NCBI GenBank assembly: GCA_039808845.1
Contig: JBDHTS010000113.1
Location: forward strand, 1-5,946
Origin: JBDHTS01 sp039808845
GTDB lineage: Bacteria; Pseudomonadota; Alphaproteobacteria; Micavibrionales; Micavibrionaceae
Direction of reading: 5' to 3'
DNA length: 5,946 nucleotides
Made by a program: the position numbers and the translations under genes. The notes beneath the pieces are model-generated. The model was not told where the DNA came from. It did not search any database and saw only the letters and a program-made list of their open reading frames with translations. Positions 1 to 5,399 of this stretch are shown here, piece by piece (the first letter of the stretch is position 1; each line of letters begins with the position of its first letter).

Positions 1-375
1 CAGCTTGAGATTCTGGATGGGATCATGATCGGTCGTGAAGCCTACCAGAACCCCTGGATTCTTGCCGAAATCGAGCGCGATCTTTTCGGCGCCCCGGCCA
101 TTCTGACGCGGGAAGCGGCCGCCAGGGCCATGGTGCCTTATATGGAAGATCAGGCGAGAATGTTCGGAACGCCCGTCAAGTCCGTCACGCGGCACATGCT
201 GGGATTATTCAACGGCTTGCCGGGTGGAAGGGCTTGGCGCCGGATCCTGAGCGAGAAATCCCATACGGACATCGCGCCCGGCGATCTGATCGAGCAGGCT
301 TTGCAGAAAATACGGAATCTAAAACCCCTCCCTGAGGGAGGGGTTGGGAAGGGTGTGCAAGCCGAGAGGCTTTAA
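1..375 (+). CDS. dusA: tRNA-dihydrouridine(20/20a) synthase DusA, C-terminal part (5' end outside window)
   Basis: DusA is an FMN- and NADPH-dependent cytosolic enzyme that reduces uridine to dihydrouridine in the D-loop of tRNA. Only the last ~124 codons are present; the frame is open from base 1. The sequence shows the end of the FMN-binding TIM barrel (the phosphate-binding segment MIGREAYQNP, from base 25) and then the helical tRNA-binding domain with ITRHMLGL-like and WRRxLSE-like blocks (here VTRHMLGLFNGLPGGRAWRR and ILSEKSH). These match the layout I know from E. coli DusA and separate it from DusB and DusC. The family-like part ends near ALQKI; the remaining residues (from about base 322, KPLPEGGVGKG onward) are encoded by a palindromic repeat element and look like an acquired tail. 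The gene is convergent with the carboxylase gene, 60 bp between stop codons. The ATG at base 25 is internal, not the real start. Confidence 0.93.
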   Translation, partial: QLEILDGIMIGREAYQNPWILAEIERDLFGAPAILTREAAARAMVPYMEDQARMFGTPVKSVTRHMLGLFNGLPGGRAWRRILSEKSHTDIAPGDLIEQALQKIRNLKPLPEGGVGKGVQAERL

Positions 376-434
376 ACGCAAAGCCGCTAGTCCGCGCGCC
401 CCACCCTGACCCTTCCCCTCAGGGGAAGGGAGAA
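323..434. repeat. Twin-hairpin GC-rich palindromic element (REP/BIME- or MITE-like)
   Basis: Two near-perfect hairpins in inverted orientation flank a ~65-bp spacer. The left hairpin has arms 323-332 and 336-345 (10 bp, loop TGA). The right has arms 410-418 and 422-430 (9 bp, loop TCA). The reverse complement of the right end (about 402-434) resembles the left end (323-355), both continuing from the hairpin into a GGG-NN-GGGTG tract, so the unit is an imperfect inverted repeat. A weaker third hairpin (GGCTTT 368-373 with AAAGCC 380-385) sits between them and contains the dusA stop codon. From memory, similar CCCCTCCC-TGA-GGGAGGGG units are dispersed in alphaproteobacterial genomes; copy number cannot be tested here. 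Its left part is translated as the DusA C-terminus. It has no ORF or transposase of its own. Boundaries are approximate. Confidence 0.7.
410..430. terminator. Possible bidirectional transcription terminator hairpin (no T-tract)
   Basis: A perfect 9-bp GC-rich stem with a 3-nt loop lies between the convergent stop codons of dusA (375) and the carboxylase gene (436), where a shared terminator would be expected. Neither side has a clear run of T residues, so intrinsic termination is not well supported. The hairpin may simply be the right end of the repeat element, with RNA 3'-end protection as a secondary effect. Confidence 0.3.
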
Positions 435-435
435 A

Positions 436-2043
436 TTACATCCGGAAAACGCCGAAGCGCGTTTCTTCTATCGGCGCGTTCAGACTGGCGGACAGCCCCA
501 GAGACAGGACGCGGCGCGTATCGGCGGGATCGATGACCCCGTCGTCCCACAGGCGCGCCGACGCGTAATATGGGCTGCCTTCCCGTTCATACTGCGCACG
601 GATCGGGTTCTTGAACTCTTCCTCTTCTTCAGGGCTCCACTCCTTGCCGTCGCGCTCCATGGACTGGCGCTTGACCATCGCCAGGACTCCCGCCGCCTGC
701 TCTCCGCCCATGACGGAGATCCGGGCGTTCGGCCACATCCAGAGAAAGCGCGGATCGAAAGCCCGTCCGCACATGCCGTAATTTCCGGCGCCAAAAGAAC
801 CGCCAATGATGACGGTCAGTTTGGGTACGCGCGCGCAGGAAACGGCCATCACCATTTTCGCGCCGTCCTTGGCGATGCCGCCGCTCTCATACTTCTTGCC
901 GACCATAAATCCGGTGACGTTCTGGAGGAAGACAAGAGGAATGCGCCGCTGGCTGCAGATCTCGATAAAATGCGCGCCCTTCACGGCGCTTTCCGAAAAC
1001 AGGACGCCATTATTGGCCACGATTCCAACCGGAATCCCTTCGATATGCGCGAAGCCTGTCACGAGCGTGGTTCCGTAGCGCTTTTTGAATTCGTCGAAAT
1101 CGCTGCCGTCGACGATCCGGGCGATCACATCGTGCACGTCCCATGCCATGCGCAGATCGGTCGGCACCAGCCCGGCAAGCTCCGACGGATCGTAAACAGG
1201 CGGGCGCGGATCGATGCGGCACGAATCCGGTGCGGCGGCGCGGTTCAGGTTGGCGACGGCCCGCCGCGCCAGATCCAGCGCGTGCTCGTCGTTATCCGCC
1301 AGGTGATCCGCCACGCCTGAAATGCGCGTGTGGACGTCCCCACCGCCCAGCTCCTCTGCCGTGACCTCCTCGCCTGTCGCCGCCTTCACAAGCGGAGGGC
1401 CCGCCAGAAATATCGTGCCCTGGTTCTTCACGATGATGCTTTCGTCGGACATCGCAGGAACATAGGCTCCGCCTGCCGTGCACGATCCCATAACGACGGC
1501 GATCTGGGGGATGCCCTTCGCCGACATGTTGGCCTGATTGAAAAAGATGCGTCCGAAATGATCGCGGTCGGCAAAAACCTCATCCTGGTTAGGCAGGTTC
1601 GCGCCACCGGAATCGACGAGATAGACGCAGGGAAGATTGTTCGCCTCGGCAATTTCCTGAGCGCGCAGATGCTTTTTGACAGTCAGGGGATAATACGTTC
1701 CCCCCTTCACCGTCGCGTCATTGCACACGATCATGCAGTCATGGCCGGAAATCTTTCCGATTCCGGTGATAATGCCAGCGGCGGGAATGGCTTCATCGTA
1801 AACATCCAGAGCCGCCAGCGCCGACAGTTCCAGGAAATCAGATCCCGGATCGAGGAGGCGCGCAATACGGTCGCGCGGCAGCAGCTTGCCCCGGCTGGCA
1901 TGGCGTTCGCGCGCCTTCTCGCCGCCGCCCCGCCCGATCGTATCAAGCCTGGTTTTCAGGTCATTGACCAGCGCGGTCATGCGCTCGCGGTTCCTGTGAA
2001 AAGACTGGCTGTGGACATCGACGGTGGATTTCAGGTGCGCCAT
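436..2043 (-). CDS. mccB: Methylcrotonyl-CoA carboxylase, carboxyltransferase (beta) subunit
   Basis: This is the carboxyltransferase half of biotin-dependent 3-methylcrotonyl-CoA carboxylase (EC 6.4.1.4; also called LiuB). It moves CO2 from carboxybiotin on the alpha subunit to 3-methylcrotonyl-CoA, giving 3-methylglutaconyl-CoA in leucine degradation. The 535 residues are full length for the family. The N-terminal crotonase-like half carries SGGANLP (145-151), GSCTAGGAYVPAMSDE (186-201) and AGPPLVKAATGEE (214-226). The C-terminal half carries NNGVLFSESA (344-353), QNVTGFMVG (374-382), GGSFGAGNYGMCGRAFD (414-430) and MGGEQAAGVL (445-454). The end, LNAPIEETRFGVFRM, closely resembles the end of human MCCC2 as I recall it. 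Glycine-rich turns that form the oxyanion holes in this family are intact. ANLP after SGG favours methylcrotonyl- over geranyl-CoA carboxylase, though AtuC-type specificity is not excluded. The start is supported by AGAGGA six bases upstream. No mccA, isovaleryl-CoA dehydrogenase or other leucine-pathway gene adjoins it. Confidence 0.96.
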   Translation of the reverse strand: MAHLKSTVDVHSQSFHRNRERMTALVNDLKTRLDTIGRGGGEKARERHASRGKLLPRDRIARLLDPGSDFLELSALAALDVYDEAIPAAGIITGIGKISGHDCMIVCNDATVKGGTYYPLTVKKHLRAQEIAEANNLPCVYLVDSGGANLPNQDEVFADRDHFGRIFFNQANMSAKGIPQIAVVMGSCTAGGAYVPAMSDESIIVKNQGTIFLAGPPLVKAATGEEVTAEELGGGDVHTRISGVADHLADNDEHALDLARRAVANLNRAAAPDSCRIDPRPPVYDPSELAGLVPTDLRMAWDVHDVIARIVDGSDFDEFKKRYGTTLVTGFAHIEGIPVGIVANNGVLFSESAVKGAHFIEICSQRRIPLVFLQNVTGFMVGKKYESGGIAKDGAKMVMAVSCARVPKLTVIIGGSFGAGNYGMCGRAFDPRFLWMWPNARISVMGGEQAAGVLAMVKRQSMERDGKEWSPEEEEEFKNPIRAQYEREGSPYYASARLWDDGVIDPADTRRVLSLGLSASLNAPIEETRFGVFRM

Positions 2044-2049
2044 GAATAA

Positions 2050-2055
2050 TCCTCT
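2050..2055 (-). promoter_or_regulatory. Ribosome binding site of mccB
   Basis: On the minus strand AGAGGA lies six bases before the ATG at 2043. It fixes the mccB start and gives a protein beginning MAHLKSTVDV. It lies in the 27-base gap after the small minus-strand ORF ending at 2071. Confidence 0.75.
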
Positions 2056-2070
2056 GCTACGGCTTCAAGG

Positions 2071-2193
2071 CTAAAACACATTGGTTTCCGGCACAATAGG
2101 ACGCCCTTCGATACGGGCAGCGGCATGGAGGCGCGGATAGGGGCAAAAATAAACGCGAATACCGCGTCCCTCCTGAATTAAGATCTTGAACAT
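2071..2193 (-). CDS. Candidate 40-residue small protein upstream of mccB
   Basis: An ATG-initiated frame of 40 codons ending in TAG fills most of the gap upstream of mccB, on the same strand and 27 bases before it. The product begins MFKILIQEGRGIRVYF, continues CPYPRLHAAARIEGR and ends PIVPETNVF. It is not low-complexity, is arginine-rich with one Cys, has no membrane segment, and reads like a compact conserved domain rather than a random frame. My hand count of GC by codon position (about 62, 43 and 52% for positions 1, 2, 3) is compatible with coding. Against it, there is no good Shine-Dalgarno before the ATG. The only strong one, AGGAGG, lies inside the frame and would serve only an ATT codon eight bases downstream. 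If real, it may be cotranscribed with mccB as a leader peptide or small partner. It could also be a remnant or chance frame. I do not recognise the family. Confidence 0.38.
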   Translation of the reverse strand: MFKILIQEGRGIRVYFCPYPRLHAAARIEGRPIVPETNVF

Positions 2194-2212
2194 GCAGCGG
2201 AATTGCTTAAGC
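2175..2212. promoter_or_regulatory. Possible tandem operator: two GAATT plus 8-bp palindrome units 25 bp apart
   Basis: GAATT followed directly by the palindrome AAGATCTT (2175-2187) is followed 25 bp later by GAATT followed directly by the palindrome GCTTAAGC (2200-2212). The same pentamer, the same relative position of two different dyads, and a spacing near two and a half helical turns suggest paired protein sites between divergent genes. The two palindromes differ in sequence, so this is a weak prediction and no regulator family is assigned. Confidence 0.22.
2186..2212 (+). promoter_or_regulatory. Weak sigma70-like promoter candidate for the membrane protein / hybrid kinase unit
   Basis: TTGAAC (2186-2191) is a four-of-six match to the -35 consensus. 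TTAAGC (2207-2212), 15 bases further on, is a poor -10. It is the best-placed candidate upstream of the ATG at 2243, and overlaps the tandem palindromes. The match is too weak to predict a transcription start. Confidence 0.2.
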
Positions 2213-2231
2213 TGAGTCTCGCCGGGCGTGC

Positions 2232-2237
2232 GGGGGA
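2232..2237 (+). promoter_or_regulatory. Ribosome binding site choosing the start at 2243
   Basis: GGGGGA lies five bases before the ATG at 2243. Two in-frame starts further upstream, GTG at 2228 and ATG at 2237, have no properly spaced Shine-Dalgarno; the second overlaps this one. The start at 2243 is therefore preferred, giving 153 rather than 158 residues. Confidence 0.55.
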
Positions 2238-2242
2238 TGCAT

Positions 2243-2704
2243 ATGAATGATTTTTTCCAATGGTTTACAGGCGGTTCTTTCTATCGTTATGAAACGCTTT
2301 TCCATTGCATGGATCATGATTACCTGACCATCGCACTGGCCGTCATTTCCTGCGCCGGCGTCTTTACAGGATACTGGATCATCGCCTGGCGCTGGTCTCA
2401 GGCCGCGAGGAACGCTCCGCAAAGCGAAGGGAAAAAAGCCCTTCATGACCTTAAGTGGATATTTATCTTCTGCGGCATCTGCGGCTATCTCTGGATCATC
2501 CTTGAGATGTTCTGGCCAGCCTGGAGGCTTTATATATTTTTCCTGTTCGCCTTGAATATTTATACGTGGCGCTACGTTCTTCGCATGCAGGGGCTGGAAG
2601 AAGTCTACCAGTATCTAAGAGACAGGGACCGGCTCGTAAAACAACTGGAAAGTCAGGAAATCGAAATTTCCAGGCTTAAAAAGTTCGAGCATGACGCTTT
2701 ATAA
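2243..2704 (+). CDS. Three-helix membrane protein with C-terminal coiled coil, possible ethylene-receptor-like sensor module
   Basis: The 153-residue product has three hydrophobic segments (about 28-50, 70-91, 95-113) and a charged, heptad-like tail (about 115-149) probably forming a cytoplasmic coiled coil. It has no enzymatic domain. The pattern (short FFQWF-type N-terminus, HC before helix 1, FCG in helix 2, a WPxWRL turn, then helix 3 and a coiled coil) resembles from memory the three-helix N-terminal domain of ETR1-like ethylene receptors and related bacterial kinases. In those, helix 2 carries CG-x-x-H, with Cys and His binding copper. Here Cys77 fits, but the His position is Gly81 (Tyr82 follows), so copper or ethylene binding is unlikely. 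The gene overlaps the hybrid kinase by 14 bp in another frame, implying translational coupling and a shared signalling role. It could equally be an unrelated orphan membrane protein; the homology is a suggestion, the topology firmer. Confidence 0.8.
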   Translation: MNDFFQWFTGGSFYRYETLFHCMDHDYLTIALAVISCAGVFTGYWIIAWRWSQAARNAPQSEGKKALHDLKWIFIFCGICGYLWIILEMFWPAWRLYIFFLFALNIYTWRYVLRMQGLEEVYQYLRDRDRLVKQLESQEIEISRLKKFEHDAL

Positions 2705-5051
2705 CCTTCCAACCCCGCTTCGCGTGCGGCCGTCCGTCCCGGGCCTGTCGATCAGGACCAAGCTTCTGGCGCTGGTCTTTTCCCTCCTTCTGATCCTGAT
2801 TTTTTCCGGCTATTTCCTTCAGAATATACTGAACAACAGCGTGGACATCATCGCCCGGCAGACCTCGGCCATCCAGACCCTGCAGCACACGACGAAAGCC
2901 GGGAAGGCCTATACCGGCCTGCGCTGGACTTACCTGACCTTCCTCGGCGACCCGACTGAAGAGACATTAAAGGCCGTTCAGGGAAAGCTTGGGAATTTCA
3001 GGGCGAGCCTGGAACCGATCCGGTCCTCGCCCCTGAAAGGCGATATCGATGAAATCGAGTCCCTGATTTCAGGCCTTGAAAAAACCGCCACGGATTTGCG
3101 TTCCGTCCCGTCCGACAGCGAGGAAGCGGCCGCCCTGGTCAGCGAAGCCACGAAAACGCTGGGCCAGATCGATGAAGTCCTGACCGGTTTCGTCAGCGCG
3201 CTGGAGAAAATCCTGACGGAAAGCGCAGAAATAACGCGGGAACAGACCGGAGCCCTGCATTCCATCCCTGTCGTGTTCATCGTCGGCGGATTTATGACGA
3301 TCCTGTTCGCCACGCTGGTGGCGATCGTCCAGCTGTTCATGCCCATAGGCCGGATTACCCGGTCCATGGCGGCGGCAAGCGTCGACACAGCGAATGCCAA
3401 GGATTACATTCTTCCCGAATCCGGTCACGATGAAATCGGCAAGGCGACGCGCGCGTTGAACCGCCTTTTGTTTGAAGTTTCCGAAGGGATCGACCGCATC
3501 AGCAACGCCGAGCGCAAACTGCGCGATACCGGGCAATATCTTCAGGCCATCATGGACAACGTTGTGGACGGCGTTATCACCCTGAACGAAGACGGGCGCA
3601 TCGAAACCTTCAACCCGAGCGCGGAGCGCCTGTTCCATCGTCCGGCGAAGGAAGCGGTCGGCGCGCATGTCAGCACGCTGCTTTTCGATGTCAAGGGGAC
3701 GCCCTGCGACCTGGTCTCGCGGATGGTCAGCAAGCCCGCCGATTTCAGGGGGCTTGCTCCAAGCGAGCTTCTGGCCCGCACGCAGCAGGGAATCATGATC
3801 CCGGTCGAAGTCGCCGTAGGCAAAACCGGATTCGCCGGGCGCTCGATGTTCGTCGCCACGCTGCGCGACATTTCCGCCCGAAAGCAGATGGAAAACTTCA
3901 TGGAGCAGGCCCAGCGCATGGAGACGGTCGGGCGCATGACCGGCGGCATCGCGCACGACTTCAACAACATGCTGACCGTCATCAGCGGCAACTTCGAACT
4001 GATCGAGCGCAAGGTGCCCGATGATCCGCTTCTGAAATCGATGATCGGCATGGGCCTGGATACCGTATGCAAGGGAAAGGAGATGACCCAGCGGCTGCTG
4101 GCTATTTCCAGCAAGCAGCTTTTGAAACCGGAAGTCATCGAACTCGCAGACCGCCTTCCCGCCACGATGGAGATGATCCGCCGCGCCGTGCGCGAGGATG
4201 TGGATCTGCATATCGATGTATCGGCGGATTGCTGGAACATCCGGGTCGATCCCGTCCAGTTCGAAAGCGCCCTTCTCAATCTCGCCATCAACGCGCGGGA
4301 CGCCATGCCCAGCCATGGCGGGCGGATCCTCATCGCTGCCGGAAACAAAACGCTGGACAGCGATGCCGCCGCCAGCATGGGCGGGCTGAAGCCCGGCGCC
4401 TATGCGCACATTACGGTGACGGATAATGGGCATGGCATTCCCGCGGAGATACAGGATCGCGTCCTCGACCCGTTCTTCACCACAAAGTCAGCCGGCAAGG
4501 GAACGGGCCTTGGCCTTAGCATGGTCTATGGATTTGCGCGGCAGTCAGGCGGGGGCCTGATCATCGAAAGCGCCGAAAGCCGCGGGACGACCGTCCATCT
4601 CTACTTTCCGCGCAGCGAGGAAAAACTGCACAAGAAGCAACTCCGGTTCGTCGCGGATGGAAAGAAAGACGTGCCTGTCGGCCAGGAATCCCTGATGGTG
4701 GTGGAAGATCGTCCCGACGTGCTGAAATACGTCACGCAGACCCTGCGCGAACTGGGCTACCGCGTCACTTCGGCGGCGGACGCGCAATCGGCGCTGGATA
4801 AGCTCAGGCGCCGGAGAAGCTTGGACCTTCTCGTCACGGATGTTGTCATGCCCGGCGACATGAACGGCGAAATGCTGGCTCATGAAGCCCTGCGCCTGAT
4901 GCCGGAACTGAAAGTCCTATTCATGTCGGGCTATACGCAGGACGCGCTGATCGAACAGGGAGCCCTGAAACAGGGCGTCAACCTTCTCCCCAAACCCTTC
5001 ACCCGCGCCGATCTCGCCCAATACGTCCGCCGCGCGCTGGATGCGGCGTGA
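2691..5051 (+). CDS. Membrane hybrid sensor histidine kinase / response regulator (HAMP-PAS-HPK4-REC)
   Basis: This inner-membrane kinase (786 residues) should autophosphorylate on His and pass phosphate to its own receiver. Order: short cytoplasmic N-terminus; TM1 (about 24-44); a mostly helical periplasmic sensor region (about 46-190, probably a four-helix bundle, ligand unknown); TM2 (192-216); HAMP (about 217-268, with DEIG at 247-250); PAS (about 280-398, FNPSAERLF at 307-315, ending RDISARKQME); HPK4-type dimerisation helix GGIAHDFNN with phospho-acceptor His422; ATPase domain with N box around 530-539 (NLAINARDAM), DNGHGIP (578-584), FFTTK (595-599) and GTGLGLS (604-610). The C-terminal receiver (from about 666) has acidic pair Glu672/Asp673, phospho-acceptor Asp717, Ser746 and Lys768, all intact. 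The architecture resembles CckA-like hybrids, but the large periplasmic region and single PAS argue against CckA itself. The ATG has no strong Shine-Dalgarno and overlaps the upstream gene, so coupled translation is likely. No HPt or output regulator adjoins it. Confidence 0.93.
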   Translation: MTLYNLPTPLRVRPSVPGLSIRTKLLALVFSLLLILIFSGYFLQNILNNSVDIIARQTSAIQTLQHTTKAGKAYTGLRWTYLTFLGDPTEETLKAVQGKLGNFRASLEPIRSSPLKGDIDEIESLISGLEKTATDLRSVPSDSEEAAALVSEATKTLGQIDEVLTGFVSALEKILTESAEITREQTGALHSIPVVFIVGGFMTILFATLVAIVQLFMPIGRITRSMAAASVDTANAKDYILPESGHDEIGKATRALNRLLFEVSEGIDRISNAERKLRDTGQYLQAIMDNVVDGVITLNEDGRIETFNPSAERLFHRPAKEAVGAHVSTLLFDVKGTPCDLVSRMVSKPADFRGLAPSELLARTQQGIMIPVEVAVGKTGFAGRSMFVATLRDISARKQMENFMEQAQRMETVGRMTGGIAHDFNNMLTVISGNFELIERKVPDDPLLKSMIGMGLDTVCKGKEMTQRLLAISSKQLLKPEVIELADRLPATMEMIRRAVREDVDLHIDVSADCWNIRVDPVQFESALLNLAINARDAMPSHGGRILIAAGNKTLDSDAAASMGGLKPGAYAHITVTDNGHGIPAEIQDRVLDPFFTTKSAGKGTGLGLSMVYGFARQSGGGLIIESAESRGTTVHLYFPRSEEKLHKKQLRFVADGKKDVPVGQESLMVVEDRPDVLKYVTQTLRELGYRVTSAADAQSALDKLRRRRSLDLLVTDVVMPGDMNGEMLAHEALRLMPELKVLFMSGYTQDALIEQGALKQGVNLLPKPFTRADLAQYVRRALDAA

Positions 5052-5057
5052 CTATTA

Positions 5058-5085
5058 TTGACAAGTAACGTAAAAACATTTTAAG
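5058..5085 (+). promoter_or_regulatory. Sigma70-like promoter candidate for the 92-residue gene
   Basis: A consensus -35 TTGACA (5058-5063) starts seven bases after the kinase stop codon. Sixteen bases further on is TTTAAG (5080-5085), a four-of-six -10. A better -10 (TATAAA, 5097-5102) lies downstream but has no -35 at a usual distance, and would start the transcript almost at the ribosome binding site. The perfect palindrome TAACGTTA (5091-5098) lies just downstream of the candidate promoter and overlaps the second -10; TAACGT also occurs at 5066-5071. Confidence 0.4.
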
Positions 5086-5113
5086 AAACTTAACGTTATA
5101 AAAATAACAGGGC

Positions 5114-5117
5114 AGGA
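5114..5117 (+). promoter_or_regulatory. Ribosome binding site of the 92-residue gene
   Basis: AGGA three bases before the ATG at 5121, extended by a purine run and preceded by CAGGG (5108-5112). The first spacing is rather short and the second comfortable, and together they support the ATG at 5121 as the start. Confidence 0.5.
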
Positions 5118-5120
5118 AAA

Positions 5121-5399
5121 ATGATTGAATTAACAGACTTAAGCACCGACGAAATCCGTGATTTCGATCCTGCAAAAATTGTCGGCCTAAAGGAATTTGG
5201 TCAGGCTGCCATCCAAGATTTGCCAAAAGTTACTGGAGAAATAGTCGAGATAGTTGGAAGTGATTTTCGTTATCAAGAAGATGGAAAGCATAGGCTATAT
5301 AAAGTAATGGAAGACAGGGTCGCCGTTTTTAATGCAGCCATGCTCGATCTAAGACAGCGTAAAAGATCTGTCCCTGCGTTAAGACACGAAATGGCTTAA
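5121..5399 (+). CDS. Unrecognised 92-residue soluble protein, low GC
   Basis: I do not recognise this protein. It has no signal peptide, membrane segment or known catalytic motif. The N-terminal half is acidic (MIELTDLSTDEIRDFDP, then AKIVGLKEFGQAAIQDLP), and its repeated turn-helix rhythm suggests two short helices. The C-terminal half is predicted to be strand-like (GEIVEIVGSDFRY), then basic and helical (RQRKRSVPALRHEM). GC is about 41% by hand count (115 of 279 bases), against roughly 60-70% in sampled lines of the adjacent kinase gene, which suggests recent acquisition or a lineage-specific gene. It has a start-proximal ribosome binding site and promoter-like sequence in the 69-bp gap after the kinase gene, so it need not belong to that operon. 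Its TAA overlaps the uup stop on the other strand. Good start signals and length make a real gene likely; function is open. Confidence 0.65.
   Translation: MIELTDLSTDEIRDFDPAKIVGLKEFGQAAIQDLPKVTGEIVEIVGSDFRYQEDGKHRLYKVMEDRVAVFNAAMLDLRQRKRSVPALRHEMA

Noticed and set aside
1330..2049. 239-codon plus-strand frame opposite mccB
   Set aside because: It is the reverse-strand shadow of the conserved N-terminal carboxyltransferase half, with no ribosome binding site or recognisable domain.
2042..2074. Ten-codon plus-strand ORF at the mccB start
   Set aside because: Very short, with no ribosome binding site, and it overlaps the mccB start codon and leader. No leader-peptide features such as repeated regulatory codons.
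2132..2166. CGCGG / CCGCG inverted repeat upstream of mccB
   Set aside because: Only five base pairs with a 25-base loop, expected by chance at this GC content.
2174..2193. CtrA-type box (TTAA-N7-TTAA) near TTAAGATCTTGAAC
   Set aside because: The second half-site does not fall at the required spacing.
2228..2242. Upstream GTG and ATG starts extending the membrane protein by five residues
   Set aside because: Neither has a correctly spaced Shine-Dalgarno, whereas the ATG at 2243 does.
2207..2446. 79-codon minus-strand frame crossing the start of the membrane-protein gene
   Set aside because: It overlaps the well-supported plus-strand gene and shows no domain. The 40-codon frame in the true gap is the better small-gene candidate.
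3542..4378. 278-codon minus-strand frame opposite the kinase
   Set aside because: It is antisense to the PAS and histidine kinase core, with a Ser/Arg-rich translation lacking motifs.
3069..4433. 454-codon open frame on the minus strand antisense to the kinase
   Set aside because: It lies wholly opposite conserved kinase domains. Its translation is compositionally odd (rich in His, Asp, Arg and Gly) with no domain, and long antisense frames are common opposite GC-rich genes.
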